Positions 8,092-16,339 of a stretch of DNA of 42,674 nt are shown in pieces (within the stretch, counting starts at the first letter, position 1; the number at the start of each line of letters is the position of its first letter). The stretch covers positions 199,516 through 242,189 of the forward strand of contig JAPPKS010000017.1 of the NCBI GenBank assembly GCA_028819845.1, in the 5' to 3' direction. A model generated the notes under the pieces. That model saw nothing but the letters and a program-made list of their open reading frames with translations. It was not told the DNA's origin and did no database searches. Both the position numbers and the translations under genes were made by a program. The DNA is from Candidatus Poribacteria bacterium (GTDB lineage: Bacteria; Poribacteria; WGA-4E; PCPOR2b).

Positions 8092-10491
8092 TCACCTGCG
8101 CTTGTGCATCTCAAACTTTCGGTTAGCATCCGCGGCGCCTAAACTCAGGTCGTTCGTAATCAGAATAGCATCCAATTCAGTGCCCGTCTCCCGCACATAA
8201 AGACGGATTTCGTGTTTGCCTTGCGAGAAGTAGAATGCCGGTATCGTCTGCACCGATATTCGTTGAATTGCCGGTGCCGCGCCCCACCTAAAGTAACTGT
8301 CCACATCACACGCACGAGGCGTTTCAAGGTCTGTTCCGACAAAAAAGGAATCACTCCTGCCGGTATACGCGCGACCATAAAGCCAGATTGCGTAGTCGCC
8401 ATCCGCCGGAATCTCAATCTCATACGCCAGCCACGTATCCGGTATTTGGTATTGGTGGTCCAACGCCTTATTCGCAACAATGTACGCGTTATCAGATGTC
8501 GTTACGTCCTCCACTGTCAAGAACAATCTCCCGTCCGGACGAGCTCCATCTTGCCGCGTGAACTCCTCCGCTTCAAATACCGCCTCAAAATCTTTCATCG
8601 GTTTTTCGATCTTGCGTTCAATCAGGTGGAGAACCTTCATTCGCGCAAGTGCAGCTCGAATCTCGTCGATTGGTATCAAGTCCGCACTGGGTCCCCATTT
8701 GTCGTACCGCACGCTATCTTCAACCGAGATGGCGAGCAACCGGCCGTCGTAATGCACCAGTGCGTCCCCTTTAATGATTTCACCATGACCCTCATAGTGT
8801 ATAAGCACGTCGTGCCTGTCGTAACGAATCATTAAATCGTCTCTAATCCTTTCACCCGAAGGGCCAGGACATGCCGTTTTCAACCTGGCAACTTTACCGC
8901 TGTCGTCAATTTCGAGTTGCATTATGCTAGCAATTTGCACGGTGGGATGTCCAACCGCTTGTTGACGAGGTCGAAATGGTAGATTCAGGCCGCGCGCGCA
9001 GATTGCCCTTACACTCCGGTATAGGTAACCGTCCGCCGGTTTGATAAGCGGAACCGGCGCGTATTCCCGCAGGTCTCCGGCAGATCCGAGCACAATCGGT
9101 TGAAGGTACCTCTGCCCTTTAACCTGCACCACTCCCAAACCGCTCTCCGCATCGACGGCGACTACTGTCAACGGGTGATAATCGACAATATTCAGGCGAA
9201 GGAAATCAGCTTCTGTCGCCCTTGCCGGCACGAGAATATGACCAACTTCGCTCAAAATAATCCCGGTGAAAATCTCACCGCCCGCATCCACCGCCGTAAA
9301 CGATTTGAACAATGCGAACAAATCCTCCGGATATACTTTGCGCTTTCGGTTTGCTTCGTTCTGAATCTCAACATACAATGCACCTTCTTGATCAACGGCC
9401 TTTGCAAATCGCATCGTACTCATCGGCACAGCGAAACCAATCAGGACAAGCAGTCCTATCACTGCTGCAGCCTTTGTCAATGGACGCCGATTTCGATCCG
9501 CCGTGAGCACGGCTCGCAGTCGCCATTCAATTTTCGACCGCCGTGCCATCGCTACGGCCGTACGTGAAGCCGAGCCAAACGCTCTGAGGTTTCGCACCAC
9601 TTCAAGCAGATGCTGCGCGTACTCGGTCGAACGATACCCGGTATTAAGCACATGGTCATCGCATGCTATCTCCGCCTCCGCTCGCATTTGGCGCGCAACA
9701 ATCCATACCAGCGGATTAAACCAATACACCGCGCACATTATCTGTACAATGGTTTGCATTAGCCAATCGCGGCGTTGAATGTGCGCCGTTTCGTGCAGCA
9801 TAACGGCACGTAACCGTTCCGGCTCCCAACCGTTCGCATCTGCAGGCAAAAGAACCACGGGCCGAAAAATACCCCACATCATCGGCACCGTGGCAGCGTC
9901 GCTACGGCGGACGCGGCAACTTTGCTTTATATTTAGATCTAGATGCTCAATCGCGTCGCTGAAGTCATCGCCGCGAGCCGATATGTACCGCACAGCACAA
10001 ATACCGGCAATTAAACGAACGATCAGGAATAGTGCCGCCAACGCCCAACCCGCCGCTACCCAATCCGTCCAGTGCAGAGCCGCGAGGATTTTTGCTTGGG
10101 TTACGTTGCTATCCCGTGCCGCGAATAGAGGTGGGAACGGCGTCGGTGCAGCATGTGCAGGTGACGCTGCGTCCGATCCAAGCGAATGAGGTGGGATCGA
10201 AACCGGCGCCGCCGTTGGCGCGTCACCCTGCAGCAACACGTCCGTTTCATACCCGCCCGATGCCCCCGGGAGCACACCGACATCCCATTTCGGAAGTGCA
10301 ATTGAGCACAACGGGACGATAAGGCACCCGGCCATTGCCGCGCTCCAAACCAAACCGCGCAACGCCGCCGATTGGCGGCGCAAAACAAACGCTAATACAC
10401 CCGCAACAGCAAATATCACTACACTCTTCAGCGTGGCGTCTGCCAAGAATCTCAACCAAAAATTGGATTCGATGATTTCAAAGATTGGCAT
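8092..10491 (-). CDS. BlaR1/MecR1-type M56 metallopeptidase sensor with extended C-terminal domains
   Basis: The 799-residue protein has an N-terminal membrane module with helices near 22-38, 47-66 and 143-166. The M56 zinc site is HETAH (233-237), and Glu274 in the AEIACDDHVL segment is the third ligand. A further helix lies near 341-357. In BlaR1 the metalloprotease domain transmits a signal that inactivates the BlaI-type repressor. Here the sensor part is not a penicillin-binding domain. Residues about 405-480 resemble a degenerate HtrA/trypsin-like barrel (GIILSEVGHILVP, DAESGLGVVQV, LGSAGDL) without an evident catalytic Ser or His. Residues about 640-790 resemble a carbohydrate-binding beta-sandwich opening with EAEEF. 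The start is chosen at the second of two adjacent ATGs because AGGAGG lies 6 nt upstream. It is 10 nt downstream of the BlaI-like gene. The ligand is unknown. Confidence 0.85.
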   Translation of the reverse strand: MPIFEIIESNFWLRFLADATLKSVVIFAVAGVLAFVLRRQSAALRGLVWSAAMAGCLIVPLCSIALPKWDVGVLPGASGGYETDVLLQGDAPTAAPVSIPPHSLGSDAASPAHAAPTPFPPLFAARDSNVTQAKILAALHWTDWVAAGWALAALFLIVRLIAGICAVRYISARGDDFSDAIEHLDLNIKQSCRVRRSDAATVPMMWGIFRPVVLLPADANGWEPERLRAVMLHETAHIQRRDWLMQTIVQIMCAVYWFNPLVWIVARQMRAEAEIACDDHVLNTGYRSTEYAQHLLEVVRNLRAFGSASRTAVAMARRSKIEWRLRAVLTADRNRRPLTKAAAVIGLLVLIGFAVPMSTMRFAKAVDQEGALYVEIQNEANRKRKVYPEDLFALFKSFTAVDAGGEIFTGIILSEVGHILVPARATEADFLRLNIVDYHPLTVVAVDAESGLGVVQVKGQRYLQPIVLGSAGDLREYAPVPLIKPADGYLYRSVRAICARGLNLPFRPRQQAVGHPTVQIASIMQLEIDDSGKVARLKTACPGPSGERIRDDLMIRYDRHDVLIHYEGHGEIIKGDALVHYDGRLLAISVEDSVRYDKWGPSADLIPIDEIRAALARMKVLHLIERKIEKPMKDFEAVFEAEEFTRQDGARPDGRLFLTVEDVTTSDNAYIVANKALDHQYQIPDTWLAYEIEIPADGDYAIWLYGRAYTGRSDSFFVGTDLETPRACDVDSYFRWGAAPAIQRISVQTIPAFYFSQGKHEIRLYVRETGTELDAILITNDLSLGAADANRKFEMHKRR

Positions 10492-10501
10492 CATTGCCCT
10501 C

Positions 10502-10882
10502 CTAATTTCCGCTTTTCGTTTCCTCAATCAGACGGCTTAAACGATCGAGTTCTTCATCCGACACATCAGTATCGGCAACCAACGCGGCAACCGTTTTTTC
10601 GATGGATTTATCGAAGAAGGTCTGAACAATCTGCTTGAGCTCAAAGTGACCCGCCTGGTGCCGCGGTTGCGTCGAATAATAGATGTAGCGCGGTCCATCT
10701 TTTTCGTGCCTGACATGCCCTTTCTCTTCCAAGATTCGCAACAGCGCGCGGACTGTGGAATACGTTGGCGGGTCTGGAAGATCCGACAGGACATTAGCGA
10801 CCGAAGCCTGGCCCCGTTGATAGATGATATTCATAATTTGCCGTTCACGCCGGCTGAGTTTGACGATACGATAATCTTGCAC
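10502..10882 (-). CDS. BlaI/MecI/CopY-family transcriptional repressor
   Basis: The 126-residue protein has the family's size and layout. A winged helix-turn-helix occupies residues about 8-80 (LSRRERQIMNIIYQRG, then YSTVRALLRILEEKGHV, the recognition-helix region, then RYIYY as the wing). A C-terminal dimerisation helix region follows. It is expected to repress its own operon and to be inactivated through the M56 protein encoded just downstream. Translation starts at GTG 10882, behind a near-perfect Shine-Dalgarno AGGAGGTG. The family also responds to copper and other signals in some bacteria, so a beta-lactam role should not be assumed. Confidence 0.92.
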   Translation of the reverse strand: MQDYRIVKLSRRERQIMNIIYQRGQASVANVLSDLPDPPTYSTVRALLRILEEKGHVRHEKDGPRYIYYSTQPRHQAGHFELKQIVQTFFDKSIEKTVAALVADTDVSDEELDRLSRLIEETKSGN

Positions 10883-10897
10883 GTTATCACCTCCTTT

Positions 10898-10944
10898 TTA
10901 GCACAACATGCGATTATATTAGCACATCATGAATGGCCTGTCAA
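10898..10944 (-). promoter_or_regulatory. Sigma70-type promoter and candidate operator of the BlaI/BlaR1-like pair
   Basis: On the minus strand, TTGACA (10944-10939), a 17-bp spacer and TAATAT (10921-10916) form a good -35/-10 pair directed at the repressor gene. The octamer TGTGCTAA occurs twice on the minus strand (plus-strand TTAGCACA at 10919-10926 and 10898-10905), exactly 21 bp apart. One copy overlaps the -10 and the other lies between the promoter and the ribosome binding site. That placement suits repressor binding to one DNA face, but it is a direct repeat, not the classical TACA/TGTA dyad of BlaI. Confidence 0.65.
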
Positions 10945-11078
10945 GAATAATATGGGAAAATTTCAGCATAGACCATAAACATGGGGTTCCCCAGATTGCG
11001 ATGGCTATATCAAACGCCAATCTGTCGGCAACTGCTGAGCATGTAGTTCCCAACGCTGATAGCTTCATGACCAGTATT

Positions 11079-11177
11079 TCATCGACAATAAATCCCCATC
11101 CCAATGCCGCAAAACCTACCCTCTGCTACATCTGCGATAAAATGCCTTCTCATTGTTACAAAATCAACACGTTTGCA
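11079..11177 (+). repeat. Upstream block, copy A (paralogous to 17020-17120)
   Basis: This non-coding block aligns by eye with 17020-17120. Both contain CCCCA-CCC-ATGCC-CAAAA, then TACCCTC-GCTAC-TCTG, and later CGTTTG-ATG-CTTTTT. The core of about 50 bases is roughly three-quarters identical. The overlapping 86-codon frame from 10929 has no ribosome binding site and no recognisable sequence, so I treat the region as non-coding. Confidence 0.6.
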
Positions 11178-11335
11178 TGGCTTTTTTAAGACGTCTTGCA
11201 CGAAAAATCATTCGAATCTTTGCTGATTTGTCACCGCCGACTGCGATGATGACCCGGTAATCCGACTGTTGCCCATCGCTTCCATTTATGTAGATCGTTT
11301 TTCAGTCAATCCGCGAACAAGCAAAAACTCTCCTC

Positions 11336-11365
11336 TTGATATGTGTTTCAATGTTATCGTATAAT
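11336..11365 (+). promoter_or_regulatory. Predicted sigma70-type promoter of the NurA-HerA-DpdA operon
   Basis: TTGATA (11336-11341), an 18-bp spacer and TATAAT (11360-11365) precede the nuclease gene by about 160 nt. A related TTGATA-17-TAAAAT lies in the same relative place in the second copy of the upstream block, before the restriction-modification gene. Confidence 0.6.
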
Positions 11366-11438
11366 GACCTAGGTTGATGCATGTTGTTACCGGTAGTGGA
11401 TTCGAGCTGATTGCCGTTTCGATCGAGACACGTATACT

Positions 11439-11528
11439 ATGAATTTACTTGAGATGATTGGAATTAGCCGTTTGAAGCGAGTTCGGAAAACGGAAATTGG
11501 ATTTCTTGATTGTCGAAGGGAAGAGTAG
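11439..11528 (+). CDS. Candidate 29-residue leader peptide abutting the nurA start
   Basis: An open frame of 29 codons begins with ATG at 11439 (MNLLEMIGISRLKRVRK...) and ends in TAG at 11526-11528, immediately before the ATG of the NurA-like gene. The peptide is basic in its middle and resembles nothing I know. Its own ribosome binding site is weak. The exact stop/start abutment could give translational coupling, but a chance open frame in the leader is equally possible. Confidence 0.3.
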   Translation: MNLLEMIGISRLKRVRKTEIGFLDCRREE

Positions 11529-13157
11529 ATGAATGACCAACTACATTTTCAATTCTATAAAGATGCAGCATTCAGAAATGCGGCGGAGCGCGTATTAGAA
11601 AATATCCTTACACAGTTTGAAGAGTTGTCAGAGGGTGAGCTCGAGAAACGCCTAGACACAAATGTAGAATTCCTTGTGAATGACTATATGCGGAATATCA
11701 CCAACACCAAGGTCAAAAGAAATATCGAGTCATTTAACTACACTATTGGCAGAGGTACCTTCGACGCCACATTGCTTTCAAAGGTTTGCACCAAAATGAA
11801 AGGCAAATGGGTGATTTCTGTCGACGAATCCATTATCGACAAAGAGAGCTTTGTAGGAGATGTGGCATACAGACACAGTTGTGCGTTTGGCTATAAAGTT
11901 CCTCAATCCCCCCAAGAATCTGAGGAAAGAATACTTGCTGTTTCTTCAATTTTGAGGCTGGAGGGCGAGGAAGATTTTGAAAAGAAGATGGACTTTTTAC
12001 CTTATCTGTTAAATCTTTACGTCGCATTTTATACTGCAAAAATACTTCAAAATTCTGGCGAGCCGATACTTGCCGTCATCTTACACGGCCCCTTGATACG
12101 GCAAATCGGACCTTTTCTGAACCTTTTATTTAAGCAGGATATTATAAAGAAAGTTGTTACCGCCGATACCTCCCCGCCAATCGACACTAGCCAAGAAATA
12201 AAGGACATTGCTAAGGGTAAACTCTTAGATTCCATAATAGTCGATCCAAACTACCAGGAGAGTTTGAGCCAATTCGTGGACGTGTCCCTTAACGCTGATA
12301 TCAGCGAAGCGGTGGAAAAGAGAATACAAGAAGGAGAAGTTCCAGGAATATGTTTCTATTTCTGTCTGCTCAGAAAATTATCAGATTTAGCCAATGAAAT
12401 GGATTTCTATCTCATAGGCTGTGTGGAAAATGCCCGTTCTACTGAATATTCAAAGCTCTACGTTCAATACCAAATCAATGAATTTGGGCAACATCACGTG
12501 CACGAAACCGTTCTTCGAAGATTGTTCAACGCCCATGACGTGAGTTACAATAGATTGACACTCCGAGAAGGTTTCAGAGAACTCATTGAAAAATCTGGGT
12601 GGGATGATGAAATGATACAATCTTTTTCATTGAAATTTGATGACGAAAGGTCTATTGAGTCCGAATTTACATTGCCTATACCAATTCGAAGGTACTTTCC
12701 TGGCGCGAGAAATAACAGAATTTTCAATTTCAGGTTCGGGTCGTCGTTAATGTTCGCAGACCCAGCACGAGAAGCATTAATCAGCCAATTGATAGAGAAT
12801 CTGTTTTCATTCGATGGCTATAGAATGTTGATGAGTTTTGTTAGAACTAGCGATCTCAGAGCGCCGATTCGAGTAGAATTCTTAGAGCAAGGTAATGAGG
12901 ATGATTGGAAGGAGCTCTTAGCAACTACATATATTGCGAGTCTTCCTTATACTAGCTACGGACTCCCGGTATTTTTGTATTACGCGGACAAAATCGCGCG
13001 GATGCCAAAAGAAATCATCTCAACAGTTACGGAGTCTTTTCTGTTTGAACAAGCAACGAGAGCTTTAAATCAGCTTGAATTAAGTGAAATTAACTTGAAA
13101 GATGTTCTTCTAGCTGTCACGCAGAAGTTTCGTAGAGACTTTTACGATCGAAATTAA
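11529..13157 (+). CDS. nurA: NurA-like nuclease partner of HerA
   Basis: The 542-residue protein shows a NurA-type layout. A long N-terminal helical part comes first. A WVISVDES strand follows, with Asp99 at the first metal-ligand position. Next come an ILAVILHGPLI segment (where NurA proteins usually read LDGPL or similar), a later DFYLIGCVENARS strand, and a C-terminal YGLPVFLYYADKIARM where the family typically has P...AHxxAxI. NurA is an end-resecting nuclease that works inside a complex with the HerA hexamer. The identity rests on these motifs and on the directly adjacent HerA-like gene (15-bp gap). Two expected ligand positions differ (His for Asp, Asp for His), so catalysis is not assured. 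The AT-rich composition contrasts with the flanking metabolic genes. Its ribosome binding site is AAGGGA, about 10 nt upstream. Confidence 0.72.
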   Translation: MNDQLHFQFYKDAAFRNAAERVLENILTQFEELSEGELEKRLDTNVEFLVNDYMRNITNTKVKRNIESFNYTIGRGTFDATLLSKVCTKMKGKWVISVDESIIDKESFVGDVAYRHSCAFGYKVPQSPQESEERILAVSSILRLEGEEDFEKKMDFLPYLLNLYVAFYTAKILQNSGEPILAVILHGPLIRQIGPFLNLLFKQDIIKKVVTADTSPPIDTSQEIKDIAKGKLLDSIIVDPNYQESLSQFVDVSLNADISEAVEKRIQEGEVPGICFYFCLLRKLSDLANEMDFYLIGCVENARSTEYSKLYVQYQINEFGQHHVHETVLRRLFNAHDVSYNRLTLREGFRELIEKSGWDDEMIQSFSLKFDDERSIESEFTLPIPIRRYFPGARNNRIFNFRFGSSLMFADPAREALISQLIENLFSFDGYRMLMSFVRTSDLRAPIRVEFLEQGNEDDWKELLATTYIASLPYTSYGLPVFLYYADKIARMPKEIISTVTESFLFEQATRALNQLELSEINLKDVLLAVTQKFRRDFYDRN

Positions 13158-13172
13158 CAAGGGAGGACAGTA

Positions 13173-15089
13173 ATGGCTTTAGGGGTTATTTTTGGAGAAA
13201 CCTCAACAAGGGAATTTGCCTTTTTGTTCGGAGATTCGCAGGAATTGGAACAAAGTAAATTAAAGTTTGCTTATGTTCAGGTCAATCTGGACGATGCTAA
13301 TATTGCTGTCGCACGTGTAATTGATGTGAATACGGAGAATCCGCTTTTGGGAAGAGACACCGCAAAATTTTACTCAGAAGGCGACACGACCGGAATTAGG
13401 TTTCCAGATCTTATGTCACGGCGATTCACATTGTACCAAGCAAAATGTGAAGTCATTGGTCAATATAATGGCCTAACGGCTACAATTGAACCATTGACAC
13501 AGCCGATAAAGCCCGGGGTGGAGGTCAAACCTCTAACGGAAGACATCCTTAACCAGCTTTTCTCCGCTGACGAACAGTGGCATTTACGGCTTGGATATGT
13601 TGAAACACCGGGAAGACAATCGCAGGCACAAGTTTCTTTGAATGCCGACTCAATTATTACGATGCACGCGTGCGTCTTCGGCATGACGGGCATGGGGAAA
13701 ACAACCACAACAGCTGTGCTTCTTGAGGAACTGATGTTTCGGGGAGCGAAGACCATTGTATTTGATCCGCACTCTGATTACACCAATATTAATCGAATAA
13801 ATCATCGTCTATATTCTCAATTTTTCAAGGAAAAAGTCGAAACTGACGAGAATTTACGACGCAAAATCGAGGAATACAGGGAATTACTAAAAAATGTCGA
13901 ACCTGCAACGGTTGATCCTTGGAAAAATATTGATCCATCGTTCAATAATCTTACCTCTGAGGAAATCAACGAGGAACTGACGTATGAGAATGTCTTTTAT
14001 CGTTTATTAAATGTTTGTGTGATTAGAGATCCCCGGTTAATGATCGACTCTTCCCGAAACCCTCAAGAGCTGGGTTTTCAAATTGATGACGTGATTACCA
14101 GTATCATGCACCTCAACCTGCAAACCGATTTGCCTGAAACTCTGGCCCGCCGAAAATTGACAATCAAACTTAACGTCTTTCCGACTCTTAGAATGTATCC
14201 AGAGAAAGGTGTATATTTCACGCTGAGATTAATCGAGGCGATTGCGGGCGAAGCGTTTTCTCCAGCACAACAAGGTTTTTTGTTTAGGTGGTTGTCGGGA
14301 TTGACAGATCTCACTCTGTCAAATCTTGCCCTTCTCAATTTCCTTAGAACCCGTGTTAATGCTCTGAACGATGAAAACCCTTCAAAGGTGCCATTAACGC
14401 GGATAATTGCCAGAGCTATTCGTACCATACATTCTTTGGTACAGCGAAACTGTAGTCCATTAAACTTAGGTGATTTTGTTGAAGCTTTTTGCAAGCATAA
14501 CAGAGACCTATCGAATGTGTCAACGGCCGTATTCAACCTGTCAGATTTGGAGAACAATCATGTAAGAAGGGCTTTAGTTTACGCGGTTATGGAATTTGCC
14601 TTTGACGAATACAAATCACGGCGATTTGTAATGGGTGAAAATGCTCATCCGATTCTATTTGCTATTGAGGAAGCCCGGACTTTAATCCCGCGTCAAGAGG
14701 AAAGTAATTCTAGCGGCGAAATGCACCCTGCCACGAGGGCGGCTCGGCTTGCTGCAAGGCAGATTGCGACTGAAGGGCGTAAAATGGGACTCGGAATGCT
14801 AGTTATATCGCAAAGACCAGCAAGCGTTGATCCATTAACCGTTTCTCAAGCCAACACGCTTATTTTGCATAGAGCCATTAACCCCGAGGATCAGAGCTAC
14901 ATCAGAACTGTTGGGGAAGGACTCTCCGCAGAGGACTTGGAAACGCTAAAAACAGTTAAGGAAGGTGTTGCCATTGTTTCAGGCGACGCTTTAAAAACCA
15001 GAATGTCCACCCTGGTCAAGATACGAAACAGATACAGCGAACCCGGGACCGAAAAACCACGCCCTATCAGGGCATTGTGGACAGACTGA
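13173..15089 (+). CDS. herA: HerA/DUF87-type hexameric DNA-translocase ATPase
   Basis: The 638-residue protein carries an N-terminal HAS-barrel-like region, then a Walker A loop GMTGMGKTTT (170-179, Lys176) followed by TIVFDPHSDYTN. The Walker B strand is PILFAIEEA near 493-501. A conserved VISQRPASVDPL segment lies near 545, and LILHRAINPEDQSYI follows, as in HerA/FtsK-like translocases. HerA pumps DNA and drives the associated NurA nuclease. The central insertion (about 200-470) is long. It lies 15 bp after the nuclease gene, and its TGA overlaps the ATG of the DpdA-like gene in a TGATG, so the three are very probably co-translated. A GGAGG ribosome binding site precedes the start. Confidence 0.88.
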   Translation: MALGVIFGETSTREFAFLFGDSQELEQSKLKFAYVQVNLDDANIAVARVIDVNTENPLLGRDTAKFYSEGDTTGIRFPDLMSRRFTLYQAKCEVIGQYNGLTATIEPLTQPIKPGVEVKPLTEDILNQLFSADEQWHLRLGYVETPGRQSQAQVSLNADSIITMHACVFGMTGMGKTTTTAVLLEELMFRGAKTIVFDPHSDYTNINRINHRLYSQFFKEKVETDENLRRKIEEYRELLKNVEPATVDPWKNIDPSFNNLTSEEINEELTYENVFYRLLNVCVIRDPRLMIDSSRNPQELGFQIDDVITSIMHLNLQTDLPETLARRKLTIKLNVFPTLRMYPEKGVYFTLRLIEAIAGEAFSPAQQGFLFRWLSGLTDLTLSNLALLNFLRTRVNALNDENPSKVPLTRIIARAIRTIHSLVQRNCSPLNLGDFVEAFCKHNRDLSNVSTAVFNLSDLENNHVRRALVYAVMEFAFDEYKSRRFVMGENAHPILFAIEEARTLIPRQEESNSSGEMHPATRAARLAARQIATEGRKMGLGMLVISQRPASVDPLTVSQANTLILHRAINPEDQSYIRTVGEGLSAEDLETLKTVKEGVAIVSGDALKTRMSTLVKIRNRYSEPGTEKPRPIRALWTD

Positions 15090-16327
15090 TGCAATACTTC
15101 ATCCCTGATTGGGAAGATCGAATCGACCCCAACTTTAATTTTGATAGTGATTTCAAATGGATCCGAAATTCTGACAGCTATACAGGTAGAGTTTATGCCC
15201 ATGAAATCTTTAAAAAACCACCTTACGATGGGATTCTGATTAGCCTTGGTCTCTTAAACAAATTTCGACCTTCAAACAATGACGCTCAACCATCTATACG
15301 AGGATTCACAGACATTAAACAATACTTGCGAATCAATTCCAATAACCCCTTGAAGGTTATGGGAGATTGCGGCGCTTTCAGTTATGTGAATCAAGATATC
15401 GTCCCGTTTTCAGTAACACAAGTAGCGGATCTATATGATTCACTGAACTTTGATTTAGGAATTTCCTTAGACCATTTAGTGGTTAAGAGTATCGTGAATG
15501 AAAACGGAAAGAAGATTGATTTGTCGGAATCTCAGCAAGAGACGAGAAGACAATTAAGTCTCGAAAACGCCAAGGCATTTTTGAATTATTGTCGGGCAAA
15601 GAGATATTCATTCGTTCCTATCGGTGCAGCTCAAGGATTATCTACGAGAACCTACATAGACTCCGTTGATAAGCTAATTGAGATGAATTACAATTATATT
15701 GCCCTAGGCGGCTTAATCCGTTACACCACAGCACAGGTTGACGAAATTGTAACAGCAATCATGGAGGATGTGGTTTCGCGAAAACACCCGCCGATTAAAG
15801 TCCATCTTCTTGGGGTTCTAAGACCACAATTGTTGCGAAAGTTTCGACGTTTTGGCATTACAAGTTTTGACAGCGCGTCATATTTGCGGAAAGCATGGTT
15901 GCGTTCATCCATGAATTATTTTGGACCTGACGAGAAATGGTATTCGGCAATTCGAGTGCCCTATTCGTGGAATTCGAACATACGTGCTAGCGCGAAGGAA
16001 CATGGAATTTCCCTTGACAAACTTCAGCGGTTGGAAAGAGATGCCATGACCGCGTTAAAGGGATTCGCCAAATCTAACGAGGACTTAGTCTCCGCATTAG
16101 ATGCAGTCTTAGAGTACGATACGCTTCTATTTAGAGCCTCGGAGAAAACAGATCTCAAGGAAAGATATAAACAAACTTTGCAGAGCCGGATATGGGAACG
16201 GTGCTCTTGTGAAATTTGCACAGATGCGGGAATTGACGTATTGATTTTTCGTGGCGCAAATCGAAATAAGCGACGTGGTTTTCATAATGTAAAAATCTTT
16301 CATAATCTTATATTAAATCAAAATTGA
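15089..16327 (+). CDS. dpdA: DpdA-like DNA 7-deazaguanine transglycosylase (TGT superfamily)
   Basis: The 412-residue protein belongs to the tRNA-guanine transglycosylase superfamily and looks closest to DpdA, which exchanges guanine for a 7-deazaguanine base in DNA. The N-terminus MQYFIPDWEDRIDP is DpdA-like. Catalytic-type residues are in place: GDCGAF (Asp93, the TGT general acid/base position), ISLDH (Asp128), ALGGL (206-210), and ITSFDSAS (Asp261, the nucleophile position), followed by RKAW. The zinc site is intact: C372-x-C374-x2-C377 and His399 in RRGFHN. The start is the ATG overlapping the herA stop; the GTG at 15077 would add four residues. No preQ0 biosynthesis gene (folE, queD, queE, queC) is in the window, so the base donor must come from elsewhere, or the chemistry differs. 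Confidence 0.83.
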   Translation: MQYFIPDWEDRIDPNFNFDSDFKWIRNSDSYTGRVYAHEIFKKPPYDGILISLGLLNKFRPSNNDAQPSIRGFTDIKQYLRINSNNPLKVMGDCGAFSYVNQDIVPFSVTQVADLYDSLNFDLGISLDHLVVKSIVNENGKKIDLSESQQETRRQLSLENAKAFLNYCRAKRYSFVPIGAAQGLSTRTYIDSVDKLIEMNYNYIALGGLIRYTTAQVDEIVTAIMEDVVSRKHPPIKVHLLGVLRPQLLRKFRRFGITSFDSASYLRKAWLRSSMNYFGPDEKWYSAIRVPYSWNSNIRASAKEHGISLDKLQRLERDAMTALKGFAKSNEDLVSALDAVLEYDTLLFRASEKTDLKERYKQTLQSRIWERCSCEICTDAGIDVLIFRGANRNKRRGFHNVKIFHNLILNQN

Positions 16328-16339
16328 CTACCTAGAACG

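Noticed and set aside
10929-11189. 86-codon frame upstream of the defence operon
   Set aside because: It has no ribosome binding site, overlaps the repressor promoter and the duplicated non-coding block, and shows no known motif.
15089-16327. Calling the gene an ordinary tRNA queuine transglycosylase (Tgt)
   Set aside because: The N-terminus, the SFDSAS-LRKAW segment, the RRGFHN end and the operon with DNA-processing genes fit DpdA better.
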